The notes beneath the pieces are model-generated. The model was not told the origin of the DNA, made no database searches, and saw only the letters and a list, made by a program, of their open reading frames with translations. Positions 26,343-35,364 of a DNA stretch of 64,000 bases are shown here, piece after piece. This DNA is from Candidatus Obscuribacterales bacterium (lineage in GTDB: Bacteria; Cyanobacteriota; Vampirovibrionia; Obscuribacterales; Obscuribacteraceae): positions 35,507 to 99,506 of the forward strand of contig JAIELX010000081.1 of assembly GCA_019752635.1 (NCBI GenBank). Reading direction: 5' to 3'. Position numbers and translations under genes: made by a program. The stretch's first letter is position 1; every line of letters begins with the position of its first letter.

Positions 26343-28658
26343 ATGGATAACCTCAACGCGTCAGAAACAGAATTTCACGCCACCAATGACATACGCGCAA
26401 AGATTCTGAACGAACTAACCGTGTTCGCAGACGGTGCGGCACTTTTACCAAACAGCCTCAAGAACGCCTTCGTGAAGGTCGCGGAAGATCCCGCAGAGCT
26501 AGCAACAAAGGGCGCCATTGCCTTTTCGCTCGGCGCGGCGCTGGGGTACCTTTCAAAAGGCAACGGCAAAGTCGCGTTAACGGCAAAAGCTTTCGGAACA
26601 GTAGCGGGAGTTGCTTTCATCGCCGAAGGATTAAAACCAATCGATCAGGCTTCCCGCATTGCATGGAATGCTCAAAACGAGCAAGATCTGAATCGAGCGT
26701 CGCACGTTCTAGCCGATGGGCTTTCCATTTTCGTAGCAGACACGGTGGTGCAGACTCCGGTAGCGGTAGCAGGCGCCTTTGCCGGAAGTGGTGCCCGCTC
26801 GCTCTCCGACAGTATCTTCTCTTCAAAAAGTATTTCAGCATTGGAAGCATCATCACCGCTGTCTTTGACGGAACTTCCTTCGCAAAGCAGACCAACCATC
26901 GGCACAACGCTCAAGACCAAGACACTCGCGCCGGAGAAAGCAACGCAATCGCATTTACCGGAACTCACGATCGGCGATCCTACCGGCGGCTCGGAAGTTG
27001 CGCCCTTCATCATGCCCCGGCTAAAGTGCACCAACAAAGCCCCTCAACAGCTCAATTTCAAATACGCAGAATCAACGCCCTCTACTCCCGTTACAAGTGC
27101 CGACGTGACAATCGGAATTCAGCAACCTCAATCGGGGGGACTGGTACTGGAACTGCGAAACTCCTACACGCGCGCGGCGGTAGAGTTGCCGGCAGCAGAC
27201 CTGCCACCGTTGAACGCAACCGTTGCGCTGCCCTCTGCTCCGTCGGGAGATGCACTGATAGCCGCGGCCGTTCTGGCAAATCGCTCTTCCGGCAGAAGAC
27301 TGGATCCACACATACTAGAGTTCCTTATAACAGGCAAAAGGCCAGGGCCCGAACTGGCAATAAAAATCGGCCTCGATCCGCGAGTATCGGCGCTCAGAAG
27401 CACAATTGAATCACAGAAGGGATCGAAAAGGAAAATCGGACAGATTCAAAACATTCTAGAAGGCCAGACACCCGAGCCTTCAGCAGTATCTCCGAACGCC
27501 GGAAACTCACCGTTAATACCTCTTTCCAAGGGCGCAACGAATATACAAAAAGACTACGCGATTGCGCGACCGCAACCAGCAGAGCAGACAAACTCAACGG
27601 TGGAAACAATGTTGAAGCCGGCTGACGAAATCAACGGTCACGACATCTCTAAATTGATGCGAAAGCCGGCCGGACAGCTACCATTGCGGTTCACTGTTTC
27701 TACTGCTGAGAAACCAGCGGCCTTCGACTTCGGGGTGGAGATCACCGAACCAAAATTGCTCAAACCAGGGCAACCCAACCTCGACCATCACATCACCACA
27801 GGAACCGCCGACAGAGTCAGCGCCATTGAACAAGCATTAGCGCTGCCGCAAGCAAAACTGCCCAAGCCCGGAGCAACCTTGGGCACAGTGAAGCCCGATG
27901 CTGATTCGGTTGGCGGAATGGCGGTGCTCTGCGCTCGGCTGGAGGGCAAAGTCATAGACAGCGAACTTGTGTCCTGTATCGGCAAGCGGGATCGCGGATT
28001 GATGCCCCCCGGCTCGGAACCAGCCCGCTATAGAGAAGCAATGAACTCGGTGAGCTGGTTGTCGTCGCAGCCCCGATACGAACTATCCCGAAGAGTCGAG
28101 CTGGTGAAGAAAGTGTTGACCGGCGAAGTTGAACCGGAGATCCTGGCGAAACTGAGTCGAAATGTCGAGCACAAGCGTGCGAAAACCTTCGAACGGCATG
28201 AATCAAGAGTAGATGTTACAACCGATCCCACCAATAAAGTCGCGTTAGTGCAGTACCCTTCCAAGGCGCTAATGACCGCTCGCACCATGGGACTAGAAGC
28301 CGCCGAGGTCGCTGTAGTTCAGCGCCATGACTCCAACTACATTCAGGTGATCACCCGCGGGGGCAGCGATGCTGAACGGTACATGCCCAGGGCGATGAAA
28401 AGGCTCGAAACAATGGAGCCTGGTTGGCGAGGCCGCCCCCAATTCATGCTCAATCCCCCGGACGGAAGAATGAACATGCACGAAGTAGCATCCGTGATTC
28501 GTCCGTACATCAATCCCAGTCTAGCAACCAGACTGATGTGGGGCGCACAAGATTTTGCCGCTCAACCGCTTTCGTGTATGCCGCATCTGCAACTTACAGC
28601 AGCGGCTAAGAATTCTTTGCCAGTACTGGCAGTGCTTTATTCAACCAAAAGGATCTAG
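26343..28658 (+). CDS. large modular protein with hydrophobic N-terminus and DHH-like C-terminal domain
   Basis: A 771-residue protein. Residues about 45-150 are Ala/Gly-rich with hydrophobic helices (KGAIAFSLGAALGYLSKGN, FGTVAGVAFIAEGLKPIDQ, TPVAVAGAFAGSG). A long Pro/Ser/Thr-rich linker (150-450) follows. The C-terminal part resembles a DHH phosphoesterase: LDHH at 480-483, VKPDADSVGGMAVL at about 516-529, and a later region (VAVVQRHDSNYIQVITRGG, then PGWRGRPQF) like the DHHA1 half. The DHH triad comes before the D-x-D-S motif, the reverse of the usual order. If active it would cleave phosphodiesters. Two similar modular proteins lie at 29994-32099 and 52678-55269. Function inferred only. 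Confidence 0.7.
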   Translation: MDNLNASETEFHATNDIRAKILNELTVFADGAALLPNSLKNAFVKVAEDPAELATKGAIAFSLGAALGYLSKGNGKVALTAKAFGTVAGVAFIAEGLKPIDQASRIAWNAQNEQDLNRASHVLADGLSIFVADTVVQTPVAVAGAFAGSGARSLSDSIFSSKSISALEASSPLSLTELPSQSRPTIGTTLKTKTLAPEKATQSHLPELTIGDPTGGSEVAPFIMPRLKCTNKAPQQLNFKYAESTPSTPVTSADVTIGIQQPQSGGLVLELRNSYTRAAVELPAADLPPLNATVALPSAPSGDALIAAAVLANRSSGRRLDPHILEFLITGKRPGPELAIKIGLDPRVSALRSTIESQKGSKRKIGQIQNILEGQTPEPSAVSPNAGNSPLIPLSKGATNIQKDYAIARPQPAEQTNSTVETMLKPADEINGHDISKLMRKPAGQLPLRFTVSTAEKPAAFDFGVEITEPKLLKPGQPNLDHHITTGTADRVSAIEQALALPQAKLPKPGATLGTVKPDADSVGGMAVLCARLEGKVIDSELVSCIGKRDRGLMPPGSEPARYREAMNSVSWLSSQPRYELSRRVELVKKVLTGEVEPEILAKLSRNVEHKRAKTFERHESRVDVTTDPTNKVALVQYPSKALMTARTMGLEAAEVAVVQRHDSNYIQVITRGGSDAERYMPRAMKRLETMEPGWRGRPQFMLNPPDGRMNMHEVASVIRPYINPSLATRLMWGAQDFAAQPLSCMPHLQLTAAAKNSLPVLAVLYSTKRI

Positions 28659-28725
28659 TGGCCACCTTGTGGAATTATGCAATTCATAGTTTAAACTGAG
28701 TGAAAGCAATTTTGGCGGAACGAAA

Positions 28726-29487
28726 ATGGACCTGCGGTGTAAACAAGCAAGCCAAGCGACGCTGCTTCTCCTCGGTCACGAGCGGAACAAAGTCAACGAC
28801 AAACTAGTGACGTTAGCGGCAGCAATGGCAAATAGAGAATCAAAGGTGCTCTGGTTCCTGCTCGCGCTTATTTCGATCATGGCGGTGGTGCTAGTCATCA
28901 TCGGTATTGCAGTCAATGGCGTGGACTCCTTCTTGCTGGCGCGCGTCGCCGGCAGAAGCGGCGGCTACACCATGTTATGGATGGTACTAATTGCGGTGGC
29001 ACTAACGATGTCAGGTTTTCTCATTGCGATCTGGTATCAGAGGGTGCGAATGCGTAATCTCTGCGAAGATTTATGCGAAAATTTGCCACGATGCTCAGAG
29101 ATTCCGGCGCAGTTGCAAATTATAGCGGACAGTGATAAGTCCCCGTTCAACTACATGGTGTCTATCCACGCTCAATCGAAACTTGTCAAAGTTGAAGGTC
29201 AGCGGTGGTACATCATGAACTCGGGAAACAACATCTTTGGAAAACCGCAAGATGTTGAAACGACCGATTGGCTAAAACAGAAAAACGCGGTCCCCACATT
29301 ACTCGACGGAATGCTGCTGGTCGATTCGGACGGGGAGCCGGCGGCGATTGTAATCGAGAACCGTGTCTTATGGGTAGTTTCGACTCGCTTCCTGCGATCA
29401 ATGGGCCTGACTCGGAATGAGGAAGCGACAAACACTGCAATGGAATCAAAATCGCAACTACGGCAGTTGCTCAGAAGCATGCAGTAG
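28726..29487 (+). CDS. two-TM membrane protein, possible partner of the DHH-like protein
   Basis: A 253-residue protein of unknown family. Two TM helices lie near residues 42-63 (FLLALISIMAVVLVIIGIAV) and 82-103 (MLWMVLIAVALTMSGFLIAI). A cytoplasmic beta-rich domain of about 130 residues ends with DSDGEPAAIVIENRVLWVV and a helical tail. The gene starts 67 bases after the DHH-like gene on the same strand, so they may be co-transcribed. A smaller protein at 59481-60107 has the same plan and a similar end segment (RLDPFGMFAYLEIGAQRFW). A helper or immunity role is possible, not shown. Confidence 0.65.
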   Translation: MDLRCKQASQATLLLLGHERNKVNDKLVTLAAAMANRESKVLWFLLALISIMAVVLVIIGIAVNGVDSFLLARVAGRSGGYTMLWMVLIAVALTMSGFLIAIWYQRVRMRNLCEDLCENLPRCSEIPAQLQIIADSDKSPFNYMVSIHAQSKLVKVEGQRWYIMNSGNNIFGKPQDVETTDWLKQKNAVPTLLDGMLLVDSDGEPAAIVIENRVLWVVSTRFLRSMGLTRNEEATNTAMESKSQLRQLLRSMQ

Positions 29488-29488
29488 T

Positions 29489-29911
29489 TCACTCGCTCTT
29501 TTTGAAGGGGCTCGGCATTCGCTTACCGGACTCCGCGGAACCGCTGGCTGTGCCAGGATCGGCGTCGTTATACGGGTCGACCAATTCGACATCCTTTTCG
29601 GGCGCAGGCTCAATTCCCTTTTTCTTGTTCTCTTCCTCAATCTTTCCCAGTTGGTTCAACACGTCGACAGCGCGTGCGCGTCCTTCCTTTTCCAGCCCGG
29701 TTTGAGGATCGAGATTGCTACCGGTTTGCGGACTAGTATTAGATTGAATGCTAGATTGCGCGGAATTTCCGGTCGGCTCGACAGGCTTTTCACCGCAGGA
29801 ACTTACAACTATCGGACAACTGAGTGCAAAGACAAACGCAGTTACGCGACAGCCCCGTGCGTCGATCCCCTTTCGAGCGGAACCTTTAACCAGATCGAGA
29901 ATACTCACCAT
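29489..29911 (-). CDS. small lipoprotein
   Basis: A 140-residue protein with a basic start, a hydrophobic stretch (VTAFVFALSCPIVVSSC) and the lipobox VSSC followed by GEKPVEP. The mature part is Asn/Ser/Gln-rich at first, then acidic and helical (ALDVL-like VDVLNQLGKIEEENKKKG). No catalytic motif. ATG 29911 with AAGG five bases upstream is preferred; the frame is open further to 30073 but that would put the lipobox too deep. It is convergent with the two-TM gene (one base between stops) and follows the PLD gene on the same strand, 82 bases away. Confidence 0.65.
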   Translation of the reverse strand: MVSILDLVKGSARKGIDARGCRVTAFVFALSCPIVVSSCGEKPVEPTGNSAQSSIQSNTSPQTGSNLDPQTGLEKEGRARAVDVLNQLGKIEEENKKKGIEPAPEKDVELVDPYNDADPGTASGSAESGKRMPSPFKKSE

Positions 29912-29993
29912 AACCGCCTTGCAAGTCGATAAGAACAGACAGAGTAATCTGCACATTGTCGCACAAGCAATAGTGATTTCGAAAACGAACTGT

Positions 29994-32099
29994 TTACTTT
30001 TCTGCAACGCGTCGAGGCGCACCATCATAGGTCTGCACCAAGTCTTTAATATAGTCGGTATATTGCCCGGCAATGACCGGACTGTGTATAGTCACTACGT
30101 TTTCGGCATTCTTCATCGCGTTCATTGACATGTTGAAACTACCGGTAATAACAACGGAGTTGTCCACCGTCAAAGTTTTGTTGTGCATGAAGTCGTGGGG
30201 TCCTTCAGGATCATAGGGATGAGAATTCTTAGCGACCAAATTTGCTTTGACTTTGTTCCAGAGCGCAATCTTCACTTGGCTTTCGGGAGAGGCAGATCGG
30301 CCCCAGGCGTTAGCGACATTTCTCATCTGCGGTCCATCGTAAATTCCGGCAACATGCTTGCCACTGTCGATCTTATCTGCCAGTGCTTGCAGAATCTTCG
30401 TGGATGAGATGACCATCGAGGCTATGTGTACCTGCGTGTTGGCCGCTTCGATATGCCGAGCGATGTCTGCCTCAATCAGGGCACCGTCGCCGGGAGAAAA
30501 CGCTACAGAAACGGCACTGTCGCCTACCTTAACGGTGGTGTGAAGATCCTTACCCGTTCCAACCAGCGCTCCTTTCTCCCAGAGCTGGCCGAAGTTTGTT
30601 TCAAACACTTTGGCCAAGGGCGCAGATTTGAATTGAATAATATTGTTGTCTTGCATGCCGAAGGCGGACTCAGTCAAGTTAGTCGATCCTGTCCATACGG
30701 CGGCGTTGCGAGTTCCGGCATCACGCACTAAATACTTATGGTGCATCAACTTGCCACCGCCAACAATACCGGCAGTGCCAACACCATCCAGTCCACCCGC
30801 ATCACCTTTTTGAATGTCGATAACGCCCTCTCTTATCTGTCCATTCGGCTTGCGCCCCAACGCATCACCCAAAATGTCCGGTATAGAGAACCCGCCGCCC
30901 CCCGGCGTTGCTTCCAGCGGGGGTTCCACTACTTGCGTTTTGATCTTAGGACTTAATCTGGCAAGAAATTCCGCCGAAGGACCAAGGACCGGTGCGGCTG
31001 TATCACCGGCAACGAATCCATCAGTGCCAGCCTTAACGTTCGGTTTGAAGAATGCTAGTTTCACATCGACCCCGGCCTCAGCGCGCTCATTCAGCGCATT
31101 GATCACAAGGCTCTCTATCTTAGGAGTTCTCAAACGCAAATCGTAAAGAGCGGTATGCAACGTTTTCTTAGCACCACCAATAAACGTTGCCAGTTCGGTG
31201 GCAACTTGCTCAACCTGGGCCGCCCGAGGCGCAGCTTCAAACTGTTGTTTCAGCAAGATCACTTTGATCTTTCCATCAACAGCGGGCACCGCCGCTTCAA
31301 CTACGCTGCTCCCGGGTATCCTCTCGAATCCGGTTACAGGATCTCCCGCAGCTCGGGATACCTTCATGTTAGTCGGATCAGCAGGTCGAGTCACTGAACT
31401 TTGCTCTGGAGGGCCTTCCAGTGCAGTGGAAATAGTTTTGTGCGCCAGAGGAAGTGCAAAATTGACGAAACCGCCATGAGTCATCGCGGTCCAACGATCA
31501 TTCCAAGTTAGTGCCGGCGCATCGGAACCCAGCCCGCGCGAGACGCAGCGAGAAGTTTCAAGTCCGGTAAGCCCCCCGGCGGCGCCGACTGCGATGCGGC
31601 CCAATCCGGAATAGATATTGCTCTGTGCAATGCGCTCCGTCCTTCCAATCAAGCTGTTTCCAGCAGAAAATACACCAAAAGCCAAAACGGATCCGGCAGC
31701 GTTGCCAATTCTTGTTTCACCGGCATTAGGTGATTTGGCGAAGTCCAGCAGTCCGGCACCGACAACTTGTCCGGTGATATGACTGTTCATAAACCGCGCA
31801 GCACCGCCCTCAAGTCCAATCTTCGCACCCAACGATGCTAACCCCATTCCGGTCGCTTTGCCCGCTACAGCGTAGGTAAGCACGGCTCCACCGGCAGATG
31901 CAAGTGTTTGTGCAGCCCAGTCTCGAGAGAACGCTTCAGCGTGAGGCACGTGCCAGTTTTCTTGCTTCTCTGCTCGAAAGTTATTGACGAGCTGATTAAC
32001 ACCTGTTCCATTTAGGAATGGGTGCAACAAATTTTCAGACGCCCAGTTCGACTGCGAATCAGATTCCGCAAGTGCGCTACTGATCGTTAACCTCTCCAT
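29994..32099 (-). CDS. large modular protein with hydrophobic N-terminus and phospholipase-D domain
   Basis: A 701-residue protein. The first 230 residues are Ala/Gly-rich with several hydrophobic helices (WAAQTLASAGGAVLTYAVAG, TGQVVGAGLLDFA, GRIAVGAAGGLTGLE). A phospholipase-D unit occupies about residues 265-700 with two complete HKD motifs: HHKYLVRD (453-460) with TGSTNLT, and HNKTLTVD (639-646) with TGSFNMS. Two motifs in one chain suffice for an active site that cleaves phosphodiesters in lipid or DNA. ATG 32099 has GGGGGAG five bases upstream. The N-terminal part resembles that of 52678-55269 (W-x2-Q entry, then L-x-G repeats). No signal peptide is evident. An effector role is inferred. 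Confidence 0.82.
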   Translation of the reverse strand: MERLTISSALAESDSQSNWASENLLHPFLNGTGVNQLVNNFRAEKQENWHVPHAEAFSRDWAAQTLASAGGAVLTYAVAGKATGMGLASLGAKIGLEGGAARFMNSHITGQVVGAGLLDFAKSPNAGETRIGNAAGSVLAFGVFSAGNSLIGRTERIAQSNIYSGLGRIAVGAAGGLTGLETSRCVSRGLGSDAPALTWNDRWTAMTHGGFVNFALPLAHKTISTALEGPPEQSSVTRPADPTNMKVSRAAGDPVTGFERIPGSSVVEAAVPAVDGKIKVILLKQQFEAAPRAAQVEQVATELATFIGGAKKTLHTALYDLRLRTPKIESLVINALNERAEAGVDVKLAFFKPNVKAGTDGFVAGDTAAPVLGPSAEFLARLSPKIKTQVVEPPLEATPGGGGFSIPDILGDALGRKPNGQIREGVIDIQKGDAGGLDGVGTAGIVGGGKLMHHKYLVRDAGTRNAAVWTGSTNLTESAFGMQDNNIIQFKSAPLAKVFETNFGQLWEKGALVGTGKDLHTTVKVGDSAVSVAFSPGDGALIEADIARHIEAANTQVHIASMVISSTKILQALADKIDSGKHVAGIYDGPQMRNVANAWGRSASPESQVKIALWNKVKANLVAKNSHPYDPEGPHDFMHNKTLTVDNSVVITGSFNMSMNAMKNAENVVTIHSPVIAGQYTDYIKDLVQTYDGAPRRVAEK

Positions 32100-32223
32100 T
32101 GCGCTCCCCCCTGCCCTTGCTACCCTTAAGGTATGTTAAGCGCGTGGAGCGGTGACCGATGATTTAAGTGCTCTCATATGCGTGATGTACTACGTATTTT
32201 CGCCACTGAACACATCGAGGTCC

Positions 32224-34089
32224 TTACACTCCGGCGGCTGGAATGCGAATCCAGAAGGTGCTTCCTGCGCCACACACGCTATCTACACCAAGTTCGCCAC
32301 CATGTCCGTGCACAATGGCCTGACATATAGATAGTCCTAAACCAGCGCCGCCTTTTTCATCATCAGTTCGTACCTGGTGGAATCGCTTAAATATGAGGTC
32401 GAGTTGCTCTTCTGGAATACCGCGTCCACGATCGATTACATGAACTTCCACCATGCCTTCACGTTCAAAAGCGCGAACTTTCACACTGGACGATGGGGGC
32501 GAAAACTTAATGGCGTTACCCAGCAAGTTAACCAGAACTTGCACCAATCTATTCTTATCCGCTTTCACACGAAGTTCGGTCGTCTCTGTTTCGATGGCGA
32601 TTTGCGCACTCTGCGCAAAGTCCGCGATGGAAGCAACAGCAACTTCAAGAATCTCCTGCAAAGATTCGTCGGCAATCGTCACGCTAAGACTGCCAGACTC
32701 CAATCGTTCTACATCAAGGATCTCGTTTACCAGTGAAATCAACCGCTGCACACTTTGATCAGCAAGGACGATCTTGTCCCGCCCCTCTTCGTTCAGGGGT
32801 CCGAAGAAACCTCGCGAAATCATCTTCAGACACACCTGTAGCGATGTTAGCGGACTGCGCAACTCATGACTTACCATTGAGACGAAACTCTGTTTTAAGC
32901 GCTCCACTTCGTAGCGCTCCGATATGTCGGTTACAACCAACAGCCGTCCCTCGACATCCACGGTATTGTACGCGGTGCTCAATATCTCGCAGGGAAATGT
33001 TTCTCCTGTTAGTTTACGCCCGGCGAACTCATGGGCAGACCTTTTACCAATTCCCAGCAAATCCTGCACCATTTGTTCTTCAGATTTGTTTGAATCAACG
33101 CCGAAGAGATCTGTGATCTGCTTTCCTTCATACTCGGACTTGCCACACATGAAGAGCTTCTCGCCTCGCGGCGACATGGATAAGATCCTCCCGGATTTAT
33201 CGACAACAAGTATCCCCAGTGGAATGGTCTCAATGATTCCCTGCAAGCGCTCGAGCACGGCGCGCTCTCCTGCCCGCGCGCTATCCAGCTTGATCGCCAT
33301 GTCATGAAAGACATTGTCCAGATGCGCAATCTCATCGTCACCGGAGACAACCGGGTTGAGAGGTTTGCTTTCCGACAAACGCCTGGAGTTGTCCATCAAA
33401 ACTGTCAGACGCTCGGTAATGTCTGAGCTGAAGTATGTCATCAGACCGATAGCCAGGATCACTTCGGTAAGCAGCCCGCCGTAGAGAAAAACATCGATGA
33501 CATGCCGGTACTGCTCCTGCGAAACGGGAATAGATCTCTGGGTCTTTTTCGCTTCCCGAACCAGATTGTCGGAGTCCGCAAGCACTCCCACGAGAACTTC
33601 GCTCATTAGCTTTCTTTTCTGCATGAGTTGTGAAAGCTCTGCCAAACTTGTAGAGCGCGTCGGCTCAAAGGCCTCGTCGTCGAAGACTTTTTTGATCAAC
33701 AGTAGTTTCTGATGAATTCTTCCGACAATTTCCGATTCTAAAGAGTTAGGTCTCACCGAAGCTTGCAGCTCGTCGAATTTTTCCTCAACACTTGCGGCAC
33801 GATCTCTCAATCGCTCGGCGCTTAGGCTCTGCTTTGCGCCTTTCAGCCTGACAAAGTACCGTTCTGAGACTGCAAGAATGATTGTTCGCCCCAAGTTACT
33901 CGCACAGAGGATCACCGTTTTTGCTCGCGCTTCTTTATCCGCTTGCGCCTGAGCCTCGTGGAGCAACATCTTCAAGCTCAGAATAAAAACCACGGCGAAC
34001 AAAACCGGAATCGCAATAATCACTAATCCCTTGCGTGAAAGTTTTGATGACAATGCTTGCGAAAAACGCGCTTTCATCGGTGCCCGCAT
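32224..34089 (-). CDS. PAS-containing membrane sensor histidine kinase
   Basis: A 621-residue inner-membrane sensor. TM1 (VIIAIPVLFAVVFILSLKML) near 25, a helical outer domain of about 140 residues, and TM2 (YGGLLTEVILAIGLMTYF) near 205 come first. A HAMP linker, a PAS domain (IPLGILVVDKSGRILSMSP), the HisKA box with the phosphorylated histidine in SFVSMVSHELRSPLTSL, and the ATPase part follow: N box LVNLLGNAIKF, G1 DRGRGIPEEQ, G2 GAGLGLSICQAIV. It is orphan: no response regulator is adjacent. ATG 34089 is taken; ATG 34077 is equally possible, and both have weak ribosome sites. Confidence 0.9.
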   Translation of the reverse strand: MRAPMKARFSQALSSKLSRKGLVIIAIPVLFAVVFILSLKMLLHEAQAQADKEARAKTVILCASNLGRTIILAVSERYFVRLKGAKQSLSAERLRDRAASVEEKFDELQASVRPNSLESEIVGRIHQKLLLIKKVFDDEAFEPTRSTSLAELSQLMQKRKLMSEVLVGVLADSDNLVREAKKTQRSIPVSQEQYRHVIDVFLYGGLLTEVILAIGLMTYFSSDITERLTVLMDNSRRLSESKPLNPVVSGDDEIAHLDNVFHDMAIKLDSARAGERAVLERLQGIIETIPLGILVVDKSGRILSMSPRGEKLFMCGKSEYEGKQITDLFGVDSNKSEEQMVQDLLGIGKRSAHEFAGRKLTGETFPCEILSTAYNTVDVEGRLLVVTDISERYEVERLKQSFVSMVSHELRSPLTSLQVCLKMISRGFFGPLNEEGRDKIVLADQSVQRLISLVNEILDVERLESGSLSVTIADESLQEILEVAVASIADFAQSAQIAIETETTELRVKADKNRLVQVLVNLLGNAIKFSPPSSSVKVRAFEREGMVEVHVIDRGRGIPEEQLDLIFKRFHQVRTDDEKGGAGLGLSICQAIVHGHGGELGVDSVCGAGSTFWIRIPAAGV

Positions 34090-34254
34090 CAACTAGCCGC
34101 TGCGCCGCCGCGTGGTACACGACTAACACAAGGTTATCTATACCCCGAAAGAATACATACCAAAAGATTCGCCGGACACGAGGACGCAACGTTCACAAAT
34201 GTCGGATAACGTCGGCAAATCACCCCTACCCGCAAGGCCACAAGAGGACCGTCG

Positions 34255-34728
34255 ATGACAGGATCCGACCAAGTAGAGGACAAACAGCCGCTGCCGGAAA
34301 AGAGTTCAACTGAAGGCGAAAGCACGCACAATGCCAGCGCAAGACTTTTGTTCGAGTCGGCAGAATCACACACCGCAGCAGGAGGGCAGCACCACCGACA
34401 CCCTCACGAGCGAGGGACCTTTCCAAGTAAAGGGATGACCGATTTAGGCTTTCCGCAGGTAGAAATCGAACCGGAGCCGTACGGGTCCATACAGCGCGAT
34501 TTAGCGACGACCTCACCGCACAGCGGAGGGGAGAACAACGCATCAACGGACGGTCCAGCCCCGCCGCAATCAGCTCCGACTATGCCTGGCGAATCCGGAG
34601 GGCTCGTCGCTCCTCCACGAGCCCCCGGATCTGGCGGCGATCAGCCAAGAGACAACTGCCCCGCTCAAGGCCCAGTCGCACCGGAATCCCCACAGCAGAC
34701 CACCGACTCCGGTCCCCGAACCCCTTAA
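34255..34728 (+). CDS. disordered Pro/Gly/Ser-rich hypothetical protein
   Basis: A 157-residue low-complexity protein rich in Pro, Gly, Ser, Glu and His (AGGQHHRHPHERGTF, APPQSAPTMPGESGGL). No hydrophobic segment, signal or fold is seen, so it should be disordered. GAGGACC lies six bases before ATG 34255, which favours translation. It lies between the histidine kinase, divergent, and the PDZ protein downstream on the same strand. Weak evidence; a competing minus-strand frame at 34570-34869 is less convincing. Confidence 0.45.
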   Translation: MTGSDQVEDKQPLPEKSSTEGESTHNASARLLFESAESHTAAGGQHHRHPHERGTFPSKGMTDLGFPQVEIEPEPYGSIQRDLATTSPHSGGENNASTDGPAPPQSAPTMPGESGGLVAPPRAPGSGGDQPRDNCPAQGPVAPESPQQTTDSGPRTP

Positions 34729-34839
34729 CCGTGCTTGACTCGGAGCAGCATGGCAACTAAGCAAGGCGAGCATCGCCAATGGTGCCGCAAACGCAAAGCA
34801 TCCAGCGTGTTCTAGTGCGCTATCCGCTGCAATCTGTGC

Positions 34840-34845
34840 TATAAC
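34840..34845 (+). promoter_or_regulatory. TATAAC -10 box giving a leaderless PDZ transcript
   Basis: TATAAC ends 7 bases before the ATG at 34853, the distance from a -10 box to a transcription start. No ribosome site precedes the ATG. A leaderless message is therefore possible. No clear -35 box. Confidence 0.35.
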
Positions 34846-34852
34846 CAAAACT

Positions 34853-35209
34853 ATGTCCGAGCCACTCAATTTCGATCCGCCAGACCAGCCGGTGAAGCTG
34901 CCTTCCAGGCGGAAACTCGGTCTGAGACTTGCAGTTCAACAGAACGCAACTATTGACAAAGATGGCGTTCCCAAGCCTGCTATTTTTGTCACGCAAGCGT
35001 TCACTGATCAGTCCGGTTTTCAAGCCGGTATCAGAGATGCAGATCTCATATTGCAGATTGACGGCATTGCAGTTGACGATTTACGCGGCAACTTACCGGA
35101 CCTGCTGGAAGCATTTTCTTCCTTCATCCGCACGCATGAAATCGGCGAAGTAATAGTGCTTCAGATAAAGCGCGGCGAAGAATTGTTCGACCTGAAAGTT
35201 AAGATGTAA
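34853..35209 (+). CDS. small PDZ-domain protein
   Basis: A 118-residue protein that is nearly all one PDZ domain. The typical core is SGFQAGIRDADLILQIDGIA followed by a helix (LPDLLEAFSSFIRTHEIG) and the strand IVLQIKRGEELFDLKV. PDZ domains bind the C-termini of partner proteins, often in envelope proteolysis, but here there is no protease domain, signal peptide or TM helix, so it would be a free cytosolic adaptor. There is no clear ribosome site at ATG 34853; TATAAC at 34840 suggests a leaderless message. Confidence 0.82.
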   Translation: MSEPLNFDPPDQPVKLPSRRKLGLRLAVQQNATIDKDGVPKPAIFVTQAFTDQSGFQAGIRDADLILQIDGIAVDDLRGNLPDLLEAFSSFIRTHEIGEVIVLQIKRGEELFDLKVKM

Positions 35210-35364
35210 GTTTAGGACTGTTAGTTCCTTCAGCCCTGCATGCTATTGCGCCCGGCGATCTTCGCCATCGTCCTCACTTCGACAGAGGCCTGCGTGGTAT
35301 CCCCATAGCCATCAGCCCCGGGTTGAGCAAAAATGAGCTTACCAGGGGTAGGTGGTGACTAGGA

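Noticed and set aside
34570..34869. 99-residue minus-strand ORF
   Set aside because: It overlaps the plus-strand PDZ start and the low-complexity gene and has weaker support.
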